40,463 nt of DNA from Prolixibacteraceae bacterium (GTDB taxonomy: Bacteria > Bacteroidota > Bacteroidia > Bacteroidales > Prolixibacteraceae), in the NCBI GenBank assembly GCA_016930365.1, contig JAFGGY010000043.1, positions 1 to 40,463 of the forward strand, given 5' to 3'. A program made the translations under genes and the position numbers. The notes under the pieces were generated by a model. It did no database searches. It was given only the letters and a program-made list of their open reading frames with translations, and was not told where the DNA came from. Below are positions 1 to 7,956 of the stretch, in pieces; the first letter of the stretch is position 1, and the number at the start of each line of letters is the position of its first letter.

Positions 1-33
1 CGGGATGCTCTGAACCAGCTGAGCTAATCGCCC
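1..33 (-). tRNA. tRNA gene, 5' part only (probably tRNA-Val)
   Basis: The minus strand begins GGGCGATTAGCTCAGCTGG and contains the acceptor 5' strand and the full D arm. It is identical over its first 28 nt to the complete tRNA-Val at 65-139. The window edge cuts it at the start of the anticodon stem, so the anticodon is not visible. Valine is inferred from the identity with the neighbour and the tandem arrangement (31 nt apart). Confidence 0.8.
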
Positions 34-64
34 TAATGTTAAAAATAAATCAATTGAACGTGTG

Positions 65-139
65 TGGGCGATATAGGATTCGAACCTATGACCCCTTGGG
101 TGTAAACCAAGTGCTCTGAACCAGCTGAGCTAATCGCCC
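65..139 (-). tRNA. tRNA-Val (anticodon TAC)
   Basis: A complete cloverleaf can be folded on the minus strand. The acceptor stem GGGCGAT pairs with ATCGCCC. The D arm is GCTC/GAGC. The anticodon stem CTTGG/CCAAG encloses the loop TTTACAC, giving anticodon TAC (reads GUA, valine). The T arm is ATAGG-TTCGAAT-CCTAT, and the discriminator base is A. The 3' CCA is not encoded. Confidence 0.95.
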
Positions 140-223
140 CTATGCTTTTTTAAAAGCGATGCAAATATAAAGCAATGTTTCATTTCGACAAACAGAAAGT
201 GATTTTTTTATCAGAAAACGAAT

Positions 224-253
224 AAAAAAAGGGAGTCTAAAGCAATGACTCCC
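224..253 (-). terminator. Rho-independent terminator of the 81-aa gene
   Basis: GGGAGTC (231-237) and GACTCCC (247-253) form a perfect 7-bp stem. Read on the minus strand it is followed by seven T residues (complement of 224-230). It lies 29 bp beyond the stop codon of the gene at 283-528. Confidence 0.8.
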
Positions 254-282
254 TATAATTCAATTTTTTATAGCTTGAAAAA

Positions 283-528
283 TTATTGTGCAATCAGTTC
301 TTGTGCTCTATCTAAAATTGAGGTGTCATCAAGTAAAACAATTCCCCCATCAGGGCCGGGTTCGGTATGAATACCAACTGATTTGCCATTTTCATAGTTT
401 GCTCCTCCGAAGTAATTCCTGACGGTTTCAACTTCAACACCAAATTCATCGGCTAGTTTTTTCATTGCACCGTCAGGTAGGCTGTCTTTAATCTTTCGAA
501 GTTCATTGAATGTTATTTTTTTTGTCAT
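283..528 (-). CDS. Small conserved protein with a helix-turn-helix-like N-terminal half
   Basis: This 81-residue protein has no signal peptide or membrane segment, so it is expected in the cytoplasm. Residues about 21-39 (AMKKLADEFGVEVETVRNY) have the spacing and residue pattern of a helix-turn-helix: a short helix with Ala, a Gly turn, then a recognition-like helix with Thr-Val-Arg. This suggests DNA binding. The C-terminal half has a Gly/Pro/Asp-rich linker (EPGPDGG) and ends in a short helix. I do not recognise a named family and assign no target. It is a single-gene unit with its own terminator. A short ORF could in principle be spurious, but the clear terminator and amphipathic helices argue for a real gene. 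The 229 bases upstream, to 757, hold no other gene that I can see. Confidence 0.7.
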   Translation of the reverse strand: MTKKITFNELRKIKDSLPDGAMKKLADEFGVEVETVRNYFGGANYENGKSVGIHTEPGPDGGIVLLDDTSILDRAQELIAQ

Positions 529-757
529 GGCATGAATTTTTATTGGTTAGAAAATAACGTTTACTTTACAATCGTGAACCCTAAATTTAAAAGATTATTT
601 GTAATTCGGAAGTATTTTAAAGCATGAAAAATTCTTTTTTAGCAATTTTTCACGAATAGCATAAGTATTTTTCACAGTAAAGCATTGCCTTGAAGGGATT
701 AGCAATAATTTGACTTTAAAAACCAGCAATCTGTTTTATATGGCTTTTTAACATTAT

Positions 758-3718
758 TTAATAAATTGTGTATCGAAATGAATTTTGACAATTATAAATC
801 GCTTGTTGCATTTCAGGTCTGAAATTTTTAGTGAAAAGTTTGGTGTTGTTTCGGCTTGGATAAACACGATTTGACATAAATATGAAAATTAGCTCATTTT
901 CAGGGTCTGCCCAGGCAAATGTTCCGGTAAAACCACTATGTCCAAAGCTTTTTTCGCTCACTGATATAGCTGGATACGCATCAGTCAATTTTTTTGAAGC
1001 ATTATCAATGTATGGCTTATCAAATCCTAAGCCTCTGCGATTTTCATTTTTAGGGTACTGAATACGCGTAAATTCTTCTACTGTTGTTGGTTTTAAATAA
1101 TTAAAATCGCCAAAACTGCCTTTTTGTAGGTAAAATTGCATAATCTTGGCCAAGTCGTTTGTGTTGCCAAATAAACCTGCATGCCCCGATACACCACCCA
1201 TTAAAGCAGCGCCCTCATCGTGAACAAAACCCTGTACTAATTCTTTTCGAAAAAGTAAATCAAGCTCAGTTGGCACAATATTATTAATATTAAATGTTTG
1301 ATATGGTTTATAACCAACACTTGTTGCTCCCAAAGGTGTTAAAAAGTTATACTTCAAATTGTGTTCATAATTTATTTTTGTTAAATGTTCCAGTAAATCA
1401 GGCATCAAATAAAAGGCAAGCCCCGAATATACGTAATCATTAGTTCGTAACAATTTACTGTCTCTTATCATGCTTAACATTTGATTCCTGTATAAATTGT
1501 TGACGAACAGTGAATTCGACATGCGTACAGAAAAGTCTCTGGTAGGATTAGTCCGAATAATTTTTCGACGATCTGTGGGATCTTTTAGGTTGACATCCAG
1601 ATAAAAAGCTATCCAAGAACGTAAACGTGCTTGGTGGGCAAGCACTTCACGAAAAGTAAAAAAGGCCTTGTCCGTATTTTGAAAATCGGGCCAATACAAG
1701 CTAAAAGGTGCATCAAGATTGATTAGAGAATCTTCAACCGCTTTCATTATTAATGGTAAAGGCCCGGTTATTTTCGTCAGTGAAGCCCAATCGTAAACAT
1801 GCTCTTTTGCTAACGGAACAATACTGTCGTATGTGAAATAGCCATAAGGTTTATGAAAAATTACTTTTCCTTGTTTTGCAATCAGAACCTGGCATCCCGG
1901 GAAAATTGTATCCCGAATCCCATCGTGTGCAAATCGATTAATGGTTTTCATCAGCGAATCTGAATCGAAACCGGCTTCCTCGGGTATCGTATATTTTAAT
2001 CGTCCTGATGCCGATACCTCTAAGCCATGCCCTTGGGCGTACTTGCCGGCAATACTTACAGGAAGTTTACCATCGGCACCTATAGCTCCAAAAATAAGCT
2101 GTGCCGCATATTCCTGGTAATATTCGTGCGAACCGTATCCCAAAACAATGGCTTTGGCGTTATCAATTCCCCGATAATATTGAATGGAATATGGATTGGC
2201 AAAATAAGCCAGGATACTTTGCTTATAAGTCGCAATTTTATTCACTGCTTCAATATGTATATCTCGAACTCCAAAATGATTCCCGGCCGAAAGATTTGTT
2301 CCGAAAACACCCACTACGAGCAGGTTGTATGCTTTCAGTTTACCTAACAGTGTGTTCAGGTCGGCCATCGAAGCATCGTTCCCCAGGTGAAAATTATCAA
2401 TATTGGTGTAATTTGAGAGCATAATCTGAAACGCAGTTTCTTCTTTGCTGCCTACCGAAATCGATGCTATTCGCAATGTATCAAGCCTTTGAAGTGGAAT
2501 GCGCTTGTGTTCGTTTTTAAGAACCGTCAACGATTTTTCATGCAAAAGTCTTGAGGTAAGACGATATGCCCCTTTGTTTATTTCATTACTCAGTTTTTGA
2601 CTTTTAAAAGATTGAGCAGAATAAAGACCAGCCCATTTTTTTGACATTAACACTTTTCGGCATTTGTGGTTTATTTCGTCAACCGACAGGTCTCCATTTT
2701 GAATAGCCAACTTAATGTTTTTCGAAATAGCTGCTGGATTCAATACAAATTCGATTACATCAACACCGGCTTGCAAAGCTTTTACTGCAGCTTTTCCTTC
2801 GTCGAAATAGTTGGTTATACCCTTCATGTTCATCCCGTCGGAAAAAACCAGTCCTTCAAATTTTAATGAATCGCGAAGAAAATCGGTCATTACTCTGGGC
2901 GATAATGTACCCGGTAAACCCGATTTGTCGACTTGGGGCAAACTAATATGAGCACTCATGATTCCATTAATTCCATGCTCAACAGCATGTCGAAAAGGCA
3001 CAAAATCAATTGAGTCGAGTTGAGCATAATTACGGTTTACGGCCGGCATGGTTAAATGCGAATCGTACAAGGTATTGCCATGACCAGGAAAATGCTTCGC
3101 GGTTACAATGAGTCCTTCGTCTTGCATGCCCTGAGCCATTGCCCATACTTTTTGAGCTACTTTTTCTGGGTTTTCGCCAAATGAACGATAGTTGATTATC
3201 GGATTATTCGGATTTGAGTTCACATCGGCAACCGGAGCAAAATTTAGATTAATACCTAAAGCCTTGCATTGTTGGCCTACTTCGCGCCCCATGCGATATA
3301 GTAAACTGTCATTTTTAAGTGCTCCCAATCCCATCGCATATGGATACTGAATCACCGAATCGAGTCGGAACGAAAGCCCGTTTTCGGCATCGAGTGCCAT
3401 AAAAAGAGGAATGGCTGCTTTTGCCTGGTATCGCTGAATACTTTGTGCCAATTGGGTTGGTGTGTTTTTCAAAAAAAGCACTCCCCCGATATGATAATCG
3501 TGTATATATTTCAGAATTACATTTTCGTTTGCTTCGCCCTGCGAAGGGTAGGACGTAACCATTATAAGCTGGCCAATTTTCTCATCAAGACTCATTGTAG
3601 CCATAATCGAATCGGCCCAATGTGTTCCGGCATCAAAAAAAACAGGCCTCTGCGAAAAAACCTGAATTGGAAAAACAACTAAAAAAAATAAAACTATAAA
3701 TAATTGTGCGTTGCGCAT
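758..3718 (-). CDS. Secreted GH3 beta-N-acetylglucosaminidase fused to a beta-lactamase-fold serine hydrolase (NagZ-AmiE-like)
   Basis: About 986 residues from the ATG at 3718. That start gives a clean signal peptide (MRNAQLFIVLFFLVV...FSQ) and leaves a 69-bp divergent gap to the next gene; an upstream extension to 3796 would add an implausible leader. Residues about 35-365 are a GH3 catalytic domain with the NagZ signature KHFPGHGNTLYDSH (208-221; the Asp-His pair is the acid/base) and the nucleophile Asp294 in SDGMNM. Residues about 395-560 resemble the GH3 C-terminal domain. From about 580 a class C beta-lactamase-fold domain follows, with SLTK (646-649, catalytic Ser and Lys), Tyr764 in YSG and HSG (927-929). 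In B. subtilis the separate enzymes NagZ and AmiE (beta-lactamase family) remove GlcNAc and the peptide from muropeptides. The fused domain is therefore inferred to be an N-acetylmuramoyl-L-alanine amidase, though an esterase or peptidase is possible. The adjacent namZ supports this. Confidence 0.88.
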   Translation of the reverse strand: MRNAQLFIVLFFLVVFPIQVFSQRPVFFDAGTHWADSIMATMSLDEKIGQLIMVTSYPSQGEANENVILKYIHDYHIGGVLFLKNTPTQLAQSIQRYQAKAAIPLFMALDAENGLSFRLDSVIQYPYAMGLGALKNDSLLYRMGREVGQQCKALGINLNFAPVADVNSNPNNPIINYRSFGENPEKVAQKVWAMAQGMQDEGLIVTAKHFPGHGNTLYDSHLTMPAVNRNYAQLDSIDFVPFRHAVEHGINGIMSAHISLPQVDKSGLPGTLSPRVMTDFLRDSLKFEGLVFSDGMNMKGITNYFDEGKAAVKALQAGVDVIEFVLNPAAISKNIKLAIQNGDLSVDEINHKCRKVLMSKKWAGLYSAQSFKSQKLSNEINKGAYRLTSRLLHEKSLTVLKNEHKRIPLQRLDTLRIASISVGSKEETAFQIMLSNYTNIDNFHLGNDASMADLNTLLGKLKAYNLLVVGVFGTNLSAGNHFGVRDIHIEAVNKIATYKQSILAYFANPYSIQYYRGIDNAKAIVLGYGSHEYYQEYAAQLIFGAIGADGKLPVSIAGKYAQGHGLEVSASGRLKYTIPEEAGFDSDSLMKTINRFAHDGIRDTIFPGCQVLIAKQGKVIFHKPYGYFTYDSIVPLAKEHVYDWASLTKITGPLPLIMKAVEDSLINLDAPFSLYWPDFQNTDKAFFTFREVLAHQARLRSWIAFYLDVNLKDPTDRRKIIRTNPTRDFSVRMSNSLFVNNLYRNQMLSMIRDSKLLRTNDYVYSGLAFYLMPDLLEHLTKINYEHNLKYNFLTPLGATSVGYKPYQTFNINNIVPTELDLLFRKELVQGFVHDEGAALMGGVSGHAGLFGNTNDLAKIMQFYLQKGSFGDFNYLKPTTVEEFTRIQYPKNENRRGLGFDKPYIDNASKKLTDAYPAISVSEKSFGHSGFTGTFAWADPENELIFIFMSNRVYPSRNNTKLFTKNFRPEMQQAIYNCQNSFRYTIY

Positions 3719-3787
3719 ATATTTTTCGATTTTTGTACGATTCGGGAATTCACGTAAATTTATAAAAAAACCAATATAAACAAGGCA

Positions 3788-4969
3788 ATGAAACAAGTTC
3801 CTGTCATCATTTTAATAAGTTTTGTATTGCTTGCTTTGCTTACAAGTTGCCCAGCCATAAGCAAATCTCAGTCACCAATATGTGCAGCCGAACAATCTGA
3901 TACATACCTCAGCCTGCTAATTGATAAAAATGTAGCACTTATGGCTAACCATACCTCACTGATTGACAGTGTACATCTGCTCGATTTTCTTGTTTCGAAA
4001 CAGGTGCATGTAAAAAAAATATTTGCCATAGAACACGGGTTCAGAGGCGATGCTGCCAATGGCGAAGAAGTAAACAGTTCGGTTGATCTGCAAACCGGAT
4101 TGCCTATTGTATCGCTGTACGGCGAGAAAAAAAAACCTTCGAATTACGATCTTGAAAATATCGATATTGTTGTATTCGATATGCAAGATGTAGGATGCCG
4201 GTTTTACACCTATATCAGTAGTATGCATTTGCTCATGGAGGCTTGTGCTGCAAATAATATTGAACTTTTAATACTTGACCGACCCAACCCGAATGGCGAT
4301 TATATTGCCGGGCCTGTATTGAATCCTAAATTGAAATCGTTTGTGGGTATGCATACCATACCCGTTGTACACGGGTGCACTATTGGCGAACTTGCCTTAA
4401 TGATAAACGGCGAAAGCTGGCTCGAAAACGAACAACAATGTATGCTAACCGTTATACCTGTGAAAAATTATACGCATTCAACAACCTATATTCCTCCTGT
4501 AAAGCCATCACCTAATCTTCCCAATTATCAGTCTATTCGTTTATATCCTTCGCTTTGCTTTTTTGAAGCTACAAATGTAAGCATTGGCCGAGGTACTGAT
4601 TTCCCGTTTCAGGTTATTGGTTTTCCTGGTTTCGATGAAGGAGATATTCGTTTTACTCCTGAAACAATACCTGGCGTAAGTGTTAATCCAATTTATGAAG
4701 GTGAACAATGTGATGGCATCGATTTAAGAAACCAAAATCCGGCACCTGTTTTCACCTTGAAATACTTTCTGCAACTTCATAACCAGATGGGAGATACCCT
4801 TTTTTGGAAAAGCAAAAGGTGGTTTGAAATGCTTTCGGGCAGCGAAACACTTTACCAGCAAATTAACGATGGCTGGACAGAAGAACAACTAATACAAAGC
4901 TGGCAGTCTGACATCGAACACTTTAAATCAATTCGAAAAAAATATTTATTGTACCCTGAATTTGAATAA
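3788..4969 (+). CDS. namZ: Exo-beta-N-acetylmuramidase, NamZ family (DUF1343, GH171)
   Basis: This 393-residue protein matches the DUF1343 family in length and landmarks: ALMANHTS near residue 56, EHGFRGD near 83, FDMQDVGCRFYTY near 132-144, LDRPNPNGD near 165 and the SIGRGTDFPF segment near 260. The N-terminus is a lipoprotein signal with LTSC (Cys21), so it probably sits on a membrane facing the periplasm or outside. Characterised family members (B. subtilis NamZ/YbbC) release terminal MurNAc from the non-reducing end of peptidoglycan fragments. It diverges from the NagZ-hydrolase fusion and is followed at once by a symporter gene. Assignment of the family is secure; substrate is inferred from relatives and context. 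Confidence 0.9.
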   Translation: MKQVPVIILISFVLLALLTSCPAISKSQSPICAAEQSDTYLSLLIDKNVALMANHTSLIDSVHLLDFLVSKQVHVKKIFAIEHGFRGDAANGEEVNSSVDLQTGLPIVSLYGEKKKPSNYDLENIDIVVFDMQDVGCRFYTYISSMHLLMEACAANNIELLILDRPNPNGDYIAGPVLNPKLKSFVGMHTIPVVHGCTIGELALMINGESWLENEQQCMLTVIPVKNYTHSTTYIPPVKPSPNLPNYQSIRLYPSLCFFEATNVSIGRGTDFPFQVIGFPGFDEGDIRFTPETIPGVSVNPIYEGEQCDGIDLRNQNPAPVFTLKYFLQLHNQMGDTLFWKSKRWFEMLSGSETLYQQINDGWTEEQLIQSWQSDIEHFKSIRKKYLLYPEFE

Positions 4970-4970
4970 C

Positions 4971-6422
4971 ATGCAAGCATCAACCCTACTCGTTATTTTC
5001 ATTGCTTACTTTATCGTACTGCTTATAATTTCATTTTTTACAGGTCGTAAAAACAGCAACCAGACATTTTTTACAGGCGATAAGAAATCACCCTGGCTTG
5101 TGGTGGCTTTTGGCATGGTGGGAGCTACCTTATCGGGGGTTACTTTTATATCCGTTCCGGGCGAAGTTGGACAAAGTTCATTTCACTATTTGCAATTTGT
5201 ACTCGGAAATTTTGTGGGCTATCTCATTATTGCCTTGCTTTTACTTCCTTATTACTACAGGCAAAATGTCATTTCAATTTATACGGTTCTTTCTGAAAAG
5301 ATGGGGCAACATGGTTACTTATCCAGCTCGGGCTTTTTTATTCTTTCGAAACTTATTGGCGCTGCATTCCGACTTTACCTTGCTGCACTGGTTATATATA
5401 TGGCTATAGCTCAGCCTTTGGGTATATCATTCGGCATAACGGTACTTGTTTGTTTGCTTTTTATTTGGCTTTACACCGTAAAGTCGGGTATAAAAACAGT
5501 GGTGTGGTCCGATGCGCTGCAAACTGTAGTTTTGCTTGCTGCGGTTGTAGCCACAATAATTTCACTTTCGCGGCAAATGAATATAAAGATGTCCGATTTG
5601 TCCGGAATCTTAACCGACAACAGTTATACTCAAGTTTTTAATTTTGAGTTGCATTCGCCCAACAATTTTTTTAAACAATTTATCTCCGGAATTTTCATAA
5701 CTATTGCACTTAATGGTTTCGATCAAGACATCATCCAGAAAAATCTTACGTGTAAAAACTATCGTAAGGCGCAAAACAACATGCTTGTTTTTAGCTTATT
5801 ATTTGTAGTAACTGTTTTTGTTTTTCTGGTTTTGGGAGCTATGCTTTACCATTTTGCTGAATCGAAAAATATTGCAGTTCCGGCAAATACCGACCAATTT
5901 TTCCCACTTGTTGCTTTAAATTATCTCGAGCCTGTTGTTATTGTATTATTTACGCTGGGTATATCGGCTGCTGCATTTTCGAGTGCCGACTCAGCCACTA
6001 CTGCTATAACGACAGCTTTTTCAATCGACTTTCTAAAAATAGACAAGAAAACACACCATAAACATACCCGCAAAATTGTCCATCTGGGGGTAACTCTTCT
6101 GTTATTTGCCATCATATATCTTTTTCATAAACTAAACAACCAAAGCGTTGTGGTTGCTATTTTTAAGGCTGCCGGTTATACATACGGCCCAATTTTGGGT
6201 GTTTTTATGTTCTCATTTTTCATAAACCGAACGCCCCGGCAAAAATTTATTCTCCCTATTTGCTTGCTTTCGCCAATAATAACTTATGTTATAACGTTAT
6301 TGGCTTGTAAGTATTTGAACAACTACGAGTTTGGTTTTGAATTAATCATCGTAAATAGCCTGTTGACGATTCTTTTTTTAACAATATTTTCAAAAAATGA
6401 GAGAAATGTTAAAAAATATTAA
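4971..6422 (+). CDS. Sodium:solute symporter (SSS family)
   Basis: The protein is about 483 residues from ATG 4971. A TTG at 4962 would overlap namZ by 8 bp but gives no better N-terminus, whereas the ATG start begins directly with the first membrane helix (STLLVIFIAYFIVLLIISF). It is hydrophobic throughout, with roughly 13 membrane helices. It carries SSS landmarks: the TGRKN loop after helix 1, GATLSGVTFISVPG in helix 2, GFDQDIIQKNLTCK near residue 247, and SAAAFSSADSATTAITTAF near 335-353, the Ser/Ala-rich segment associated with sodium binding. It lies 1 bp after the namZ stop, so the two are probably cotranscribed. From that context the substrate may be MurNAc or another muropeptide-derived sugar. 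SSS proteins carry many substrates, and the sequence alone does not decide. Confidence 0.88.
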   Translation: MQASTLLVIFIAYFIVLLIISFFTGRKNSNQTFFTGDKKSPWLVVAFGMVGATLSGVTFISVPGEVGQSSFHYLQFVLGNFVGYLIIALLLLPYYYRQNVISIYTVLSEKMGQHGYLSSSGFFILSKLIGAAFRLYLAALVIYMAIAQPLGISFGITVLVCLLFIWLYTVKSGIKTVVWSDALQTVVLLAAVVATIISLSRQMNIKMSDLSGILTDNSYTQVFNFELHSPNNFFKQFISGIFITIALNGFDQDIIQKNLTCKNYRKAQNNMLVFSLLFVVTVFVFLVLGAMLYHFAESKNIAVPANTDQFFPLVALNYLEPVVIVLFTLGISAAAFSSADSATTAITTAFSIDFLKIDKKTHHKHTRKIVHLGVTLLLFAIIYLFHKLNNQSVVVAIFKAAGYTYGPILGVFMFSFFINRTPRQKFILPICLLSPIITYVITLLACKYLNNYEFGFELIIVNSLLTILFLTIFSKNERNVKKY

Positions 6423-6429
6423 AAGAAGC

Positions 6430-6461
6430 TTTGATGTGTTCGTTTTGATTTATTAAATTTG
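6430..6461 (+). promoter_or_regulatory. Bacteroidota-type promoter for the lipoprotein gene
   Basis: TTTG at 6430-6433, a 20-nt spacer, then TAAATTTG at 6454-6461 matches the TTTG-N19/20-TAnnTTTG consensus exactly. The predicted transcript start lies about 45-50 nt upstream of the TTG start at 6517. Confidence 0.65.
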
Positions 6462-6516
6462 GAATGAATATTGCGAACAAGGAACGAATTAAATCCACAA
6501 CCAAATCTGAAATAAA

Positions 6517-7956
6517 TTGAGAATCAACATCTCTGTCATATTATCATTATTTATTTTGCTAAGTGTACTTTTTGTAGCTTGCGAAGATGACAATTACATC
6601 TCATCAGACGATGCAAAATTGTCGTTCTCAACCGACACCCTGATGTTCGATACAATTTTCACCACTATTGGTTCTACAACCAAATCTATACGGGTTGTCA
6701 ATACACATAATAAGCCAATTCTCATATCGTCGATTCAGCTTGGAGGGCTCGACGAATCGTCGTACCGATTAAACATTGACGGCGAAATGGCTAACGAAGC
6801 CAGTGGAATTGAAATAGCAGCCAACGATAGCATGTACATTTTTGTAGAACTCACTATTGACCCAAACGGATCCAATCAGCCTATGGTTGTTGCCGATTCA
6901 ATTGTTTTTGTTACCAATAGCAACATTCAGGATGTTAAACTGATGGCCTGGGGACAAGATTTTCATCCTATTAATTCCGAAATTATTGAAACAACCACCT
7001 GGACCAACGATAAACCATATCTAATTTTCGATTATGCAGTTGTTGACAGTAGCCAGGTTTTAACCATACAACCCGGAACCCAGATTTACTTTCATAAAGA
7101 TGCCGTATTGGCTGTAATTGGAAACATTCAGGCTCTTGGTACTCCGGATATGCCAATTCGCTTCTCGGGCGACAGGCTCGAAGCTTTATACAACGATATC
7201 CCCGATCAGTGGGGAGGTATTAAGCTATTCCCAAATGAATTACCTCATGTTTTTGATAACGTAGAAATCATCAATGCACGCACAGGCCTTCAGGTTGGAG
7301 AAATTGATGTTGAGGGTGTTACGAGTATTCGGCTGCACAACACGAAAATCGAACATATGGGCTATGCCGGATTGTTTGCAGTAAATGCCAACATCGAAGC
7401 AAGTAATACCGTTATTTCCGATTGTGGCTACTATTGTGTATTACTTGCCGGAGGAAGTTATGACTTTACACATTGTACCATTGCCAATTATTGGGGAAGC
7501 TATTCAAACCGGCAAACTCCATCGGTTATCATGACTAATTTGCTCGCATTTGCACAGGAAAGTGACACCATTTGGTTTAATGGCGATCTTCTAAAAGCCG
7601 ACTGGAACAACTCAATTATATGGGGAAACTCCAAAAGTGAAATTGAATTTGGCAACAACGAAGGATACCAGTTCAACTATCAATTTACTAATAGTTTGGT
7701 GAAAATATCAGACACCCTGTTTAATGCTCAACAAGAGAATTTCAAATCAAGCATTATCAATATTGACCCGAGCTTTGTTGATTTTAGCAAATACGATTAT
7801 CAGCTTGATACCCTTTCGCCTGCAAAAGATGCCGGATTACTTAAATATGCCGAAAAAATCCCGTACGATTTAAACAATATTTCTCGTTTATCCGACGAAC
7901 TCCCCGACCTTGGTGCCTATGAACGAATTGAAAAGAAAGCCAAAGAAAGCGAATAG
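6517..7956 (+). CDS. Outer-surface-type lipoprotein with a right-handed beta-helix domain
   Basis: 479 residues. The start is a TTG: an in-frame stop at 6508 leaves no upstream alternative, no in-frame ATG lies nearby, and the resulting N-terminus (MRINISVILSLF...LFVAC) is a textbook lipoprotein signal with Cys22. Residues about 30-140 look like an Ig-like beta-sandwich with repeated short strands. Residues about 165-340 contain beta-helix-type repeats (DNVEIINARTGLQV, HNTKIEHMGYAGLF, SNTVISDCGYYCVL, DFTHCTIANYW), in which asparagine and small hydrophobic residues recur every 22-25 positions. Such proteins often bind or act on polysaccharides, but no catalytic residues are recognised, so no function is assigned. 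It overlaps the next gene by 38 bp, which implies translational coupling. Confidence 0.8.
   Translation: MRINISVILSLFILLSVLFVACEDDNYISSDDAKLSFSTDTLMFDTIFTTIGSTTKSIRVVNTHNKPILISSIQLGGLDESSYRLNIDGEMANEASGIEIAANDSMYIFVELTIDPNGSNQPMVVADSIVFVTNSNIQDVKLMAWGQDFHPINSEIIETTTWTNDKPYLIFDYAVVDSSQVLTIQPGTQIYFHKDAVLAVIGNIQALGTPDMPIRFSGDRLEALYNDIPDQWGGIKLFPNELPHVFDNVEIINARTGLQVGEIDVEGVTSIRLHNTKIEHMGYAGLFAVNANIEASNTVISDCGYYCVLLAGGSYDFTHCTIANYWGSYSNRQTPSVIMTNLLAFAQESDTIWFNGDLLKADWNNSIIWGNSKSEIEFGNNEGYQFNYQFTNSLVKISDTLFNAQQENFKSSIINIDPSFVDFSKYDYQLDTLSPAKDAGLLKYAEKIPYDLNNISRLSDELPDLGAYERIEKKAKESE

Noticed and set aside
1-139. Tandem tRNA genes as an integration site for a mobile element
   Set aside because: No integrase, direct repeat of the tRNA 3' end or other mobile gene is found within the window.
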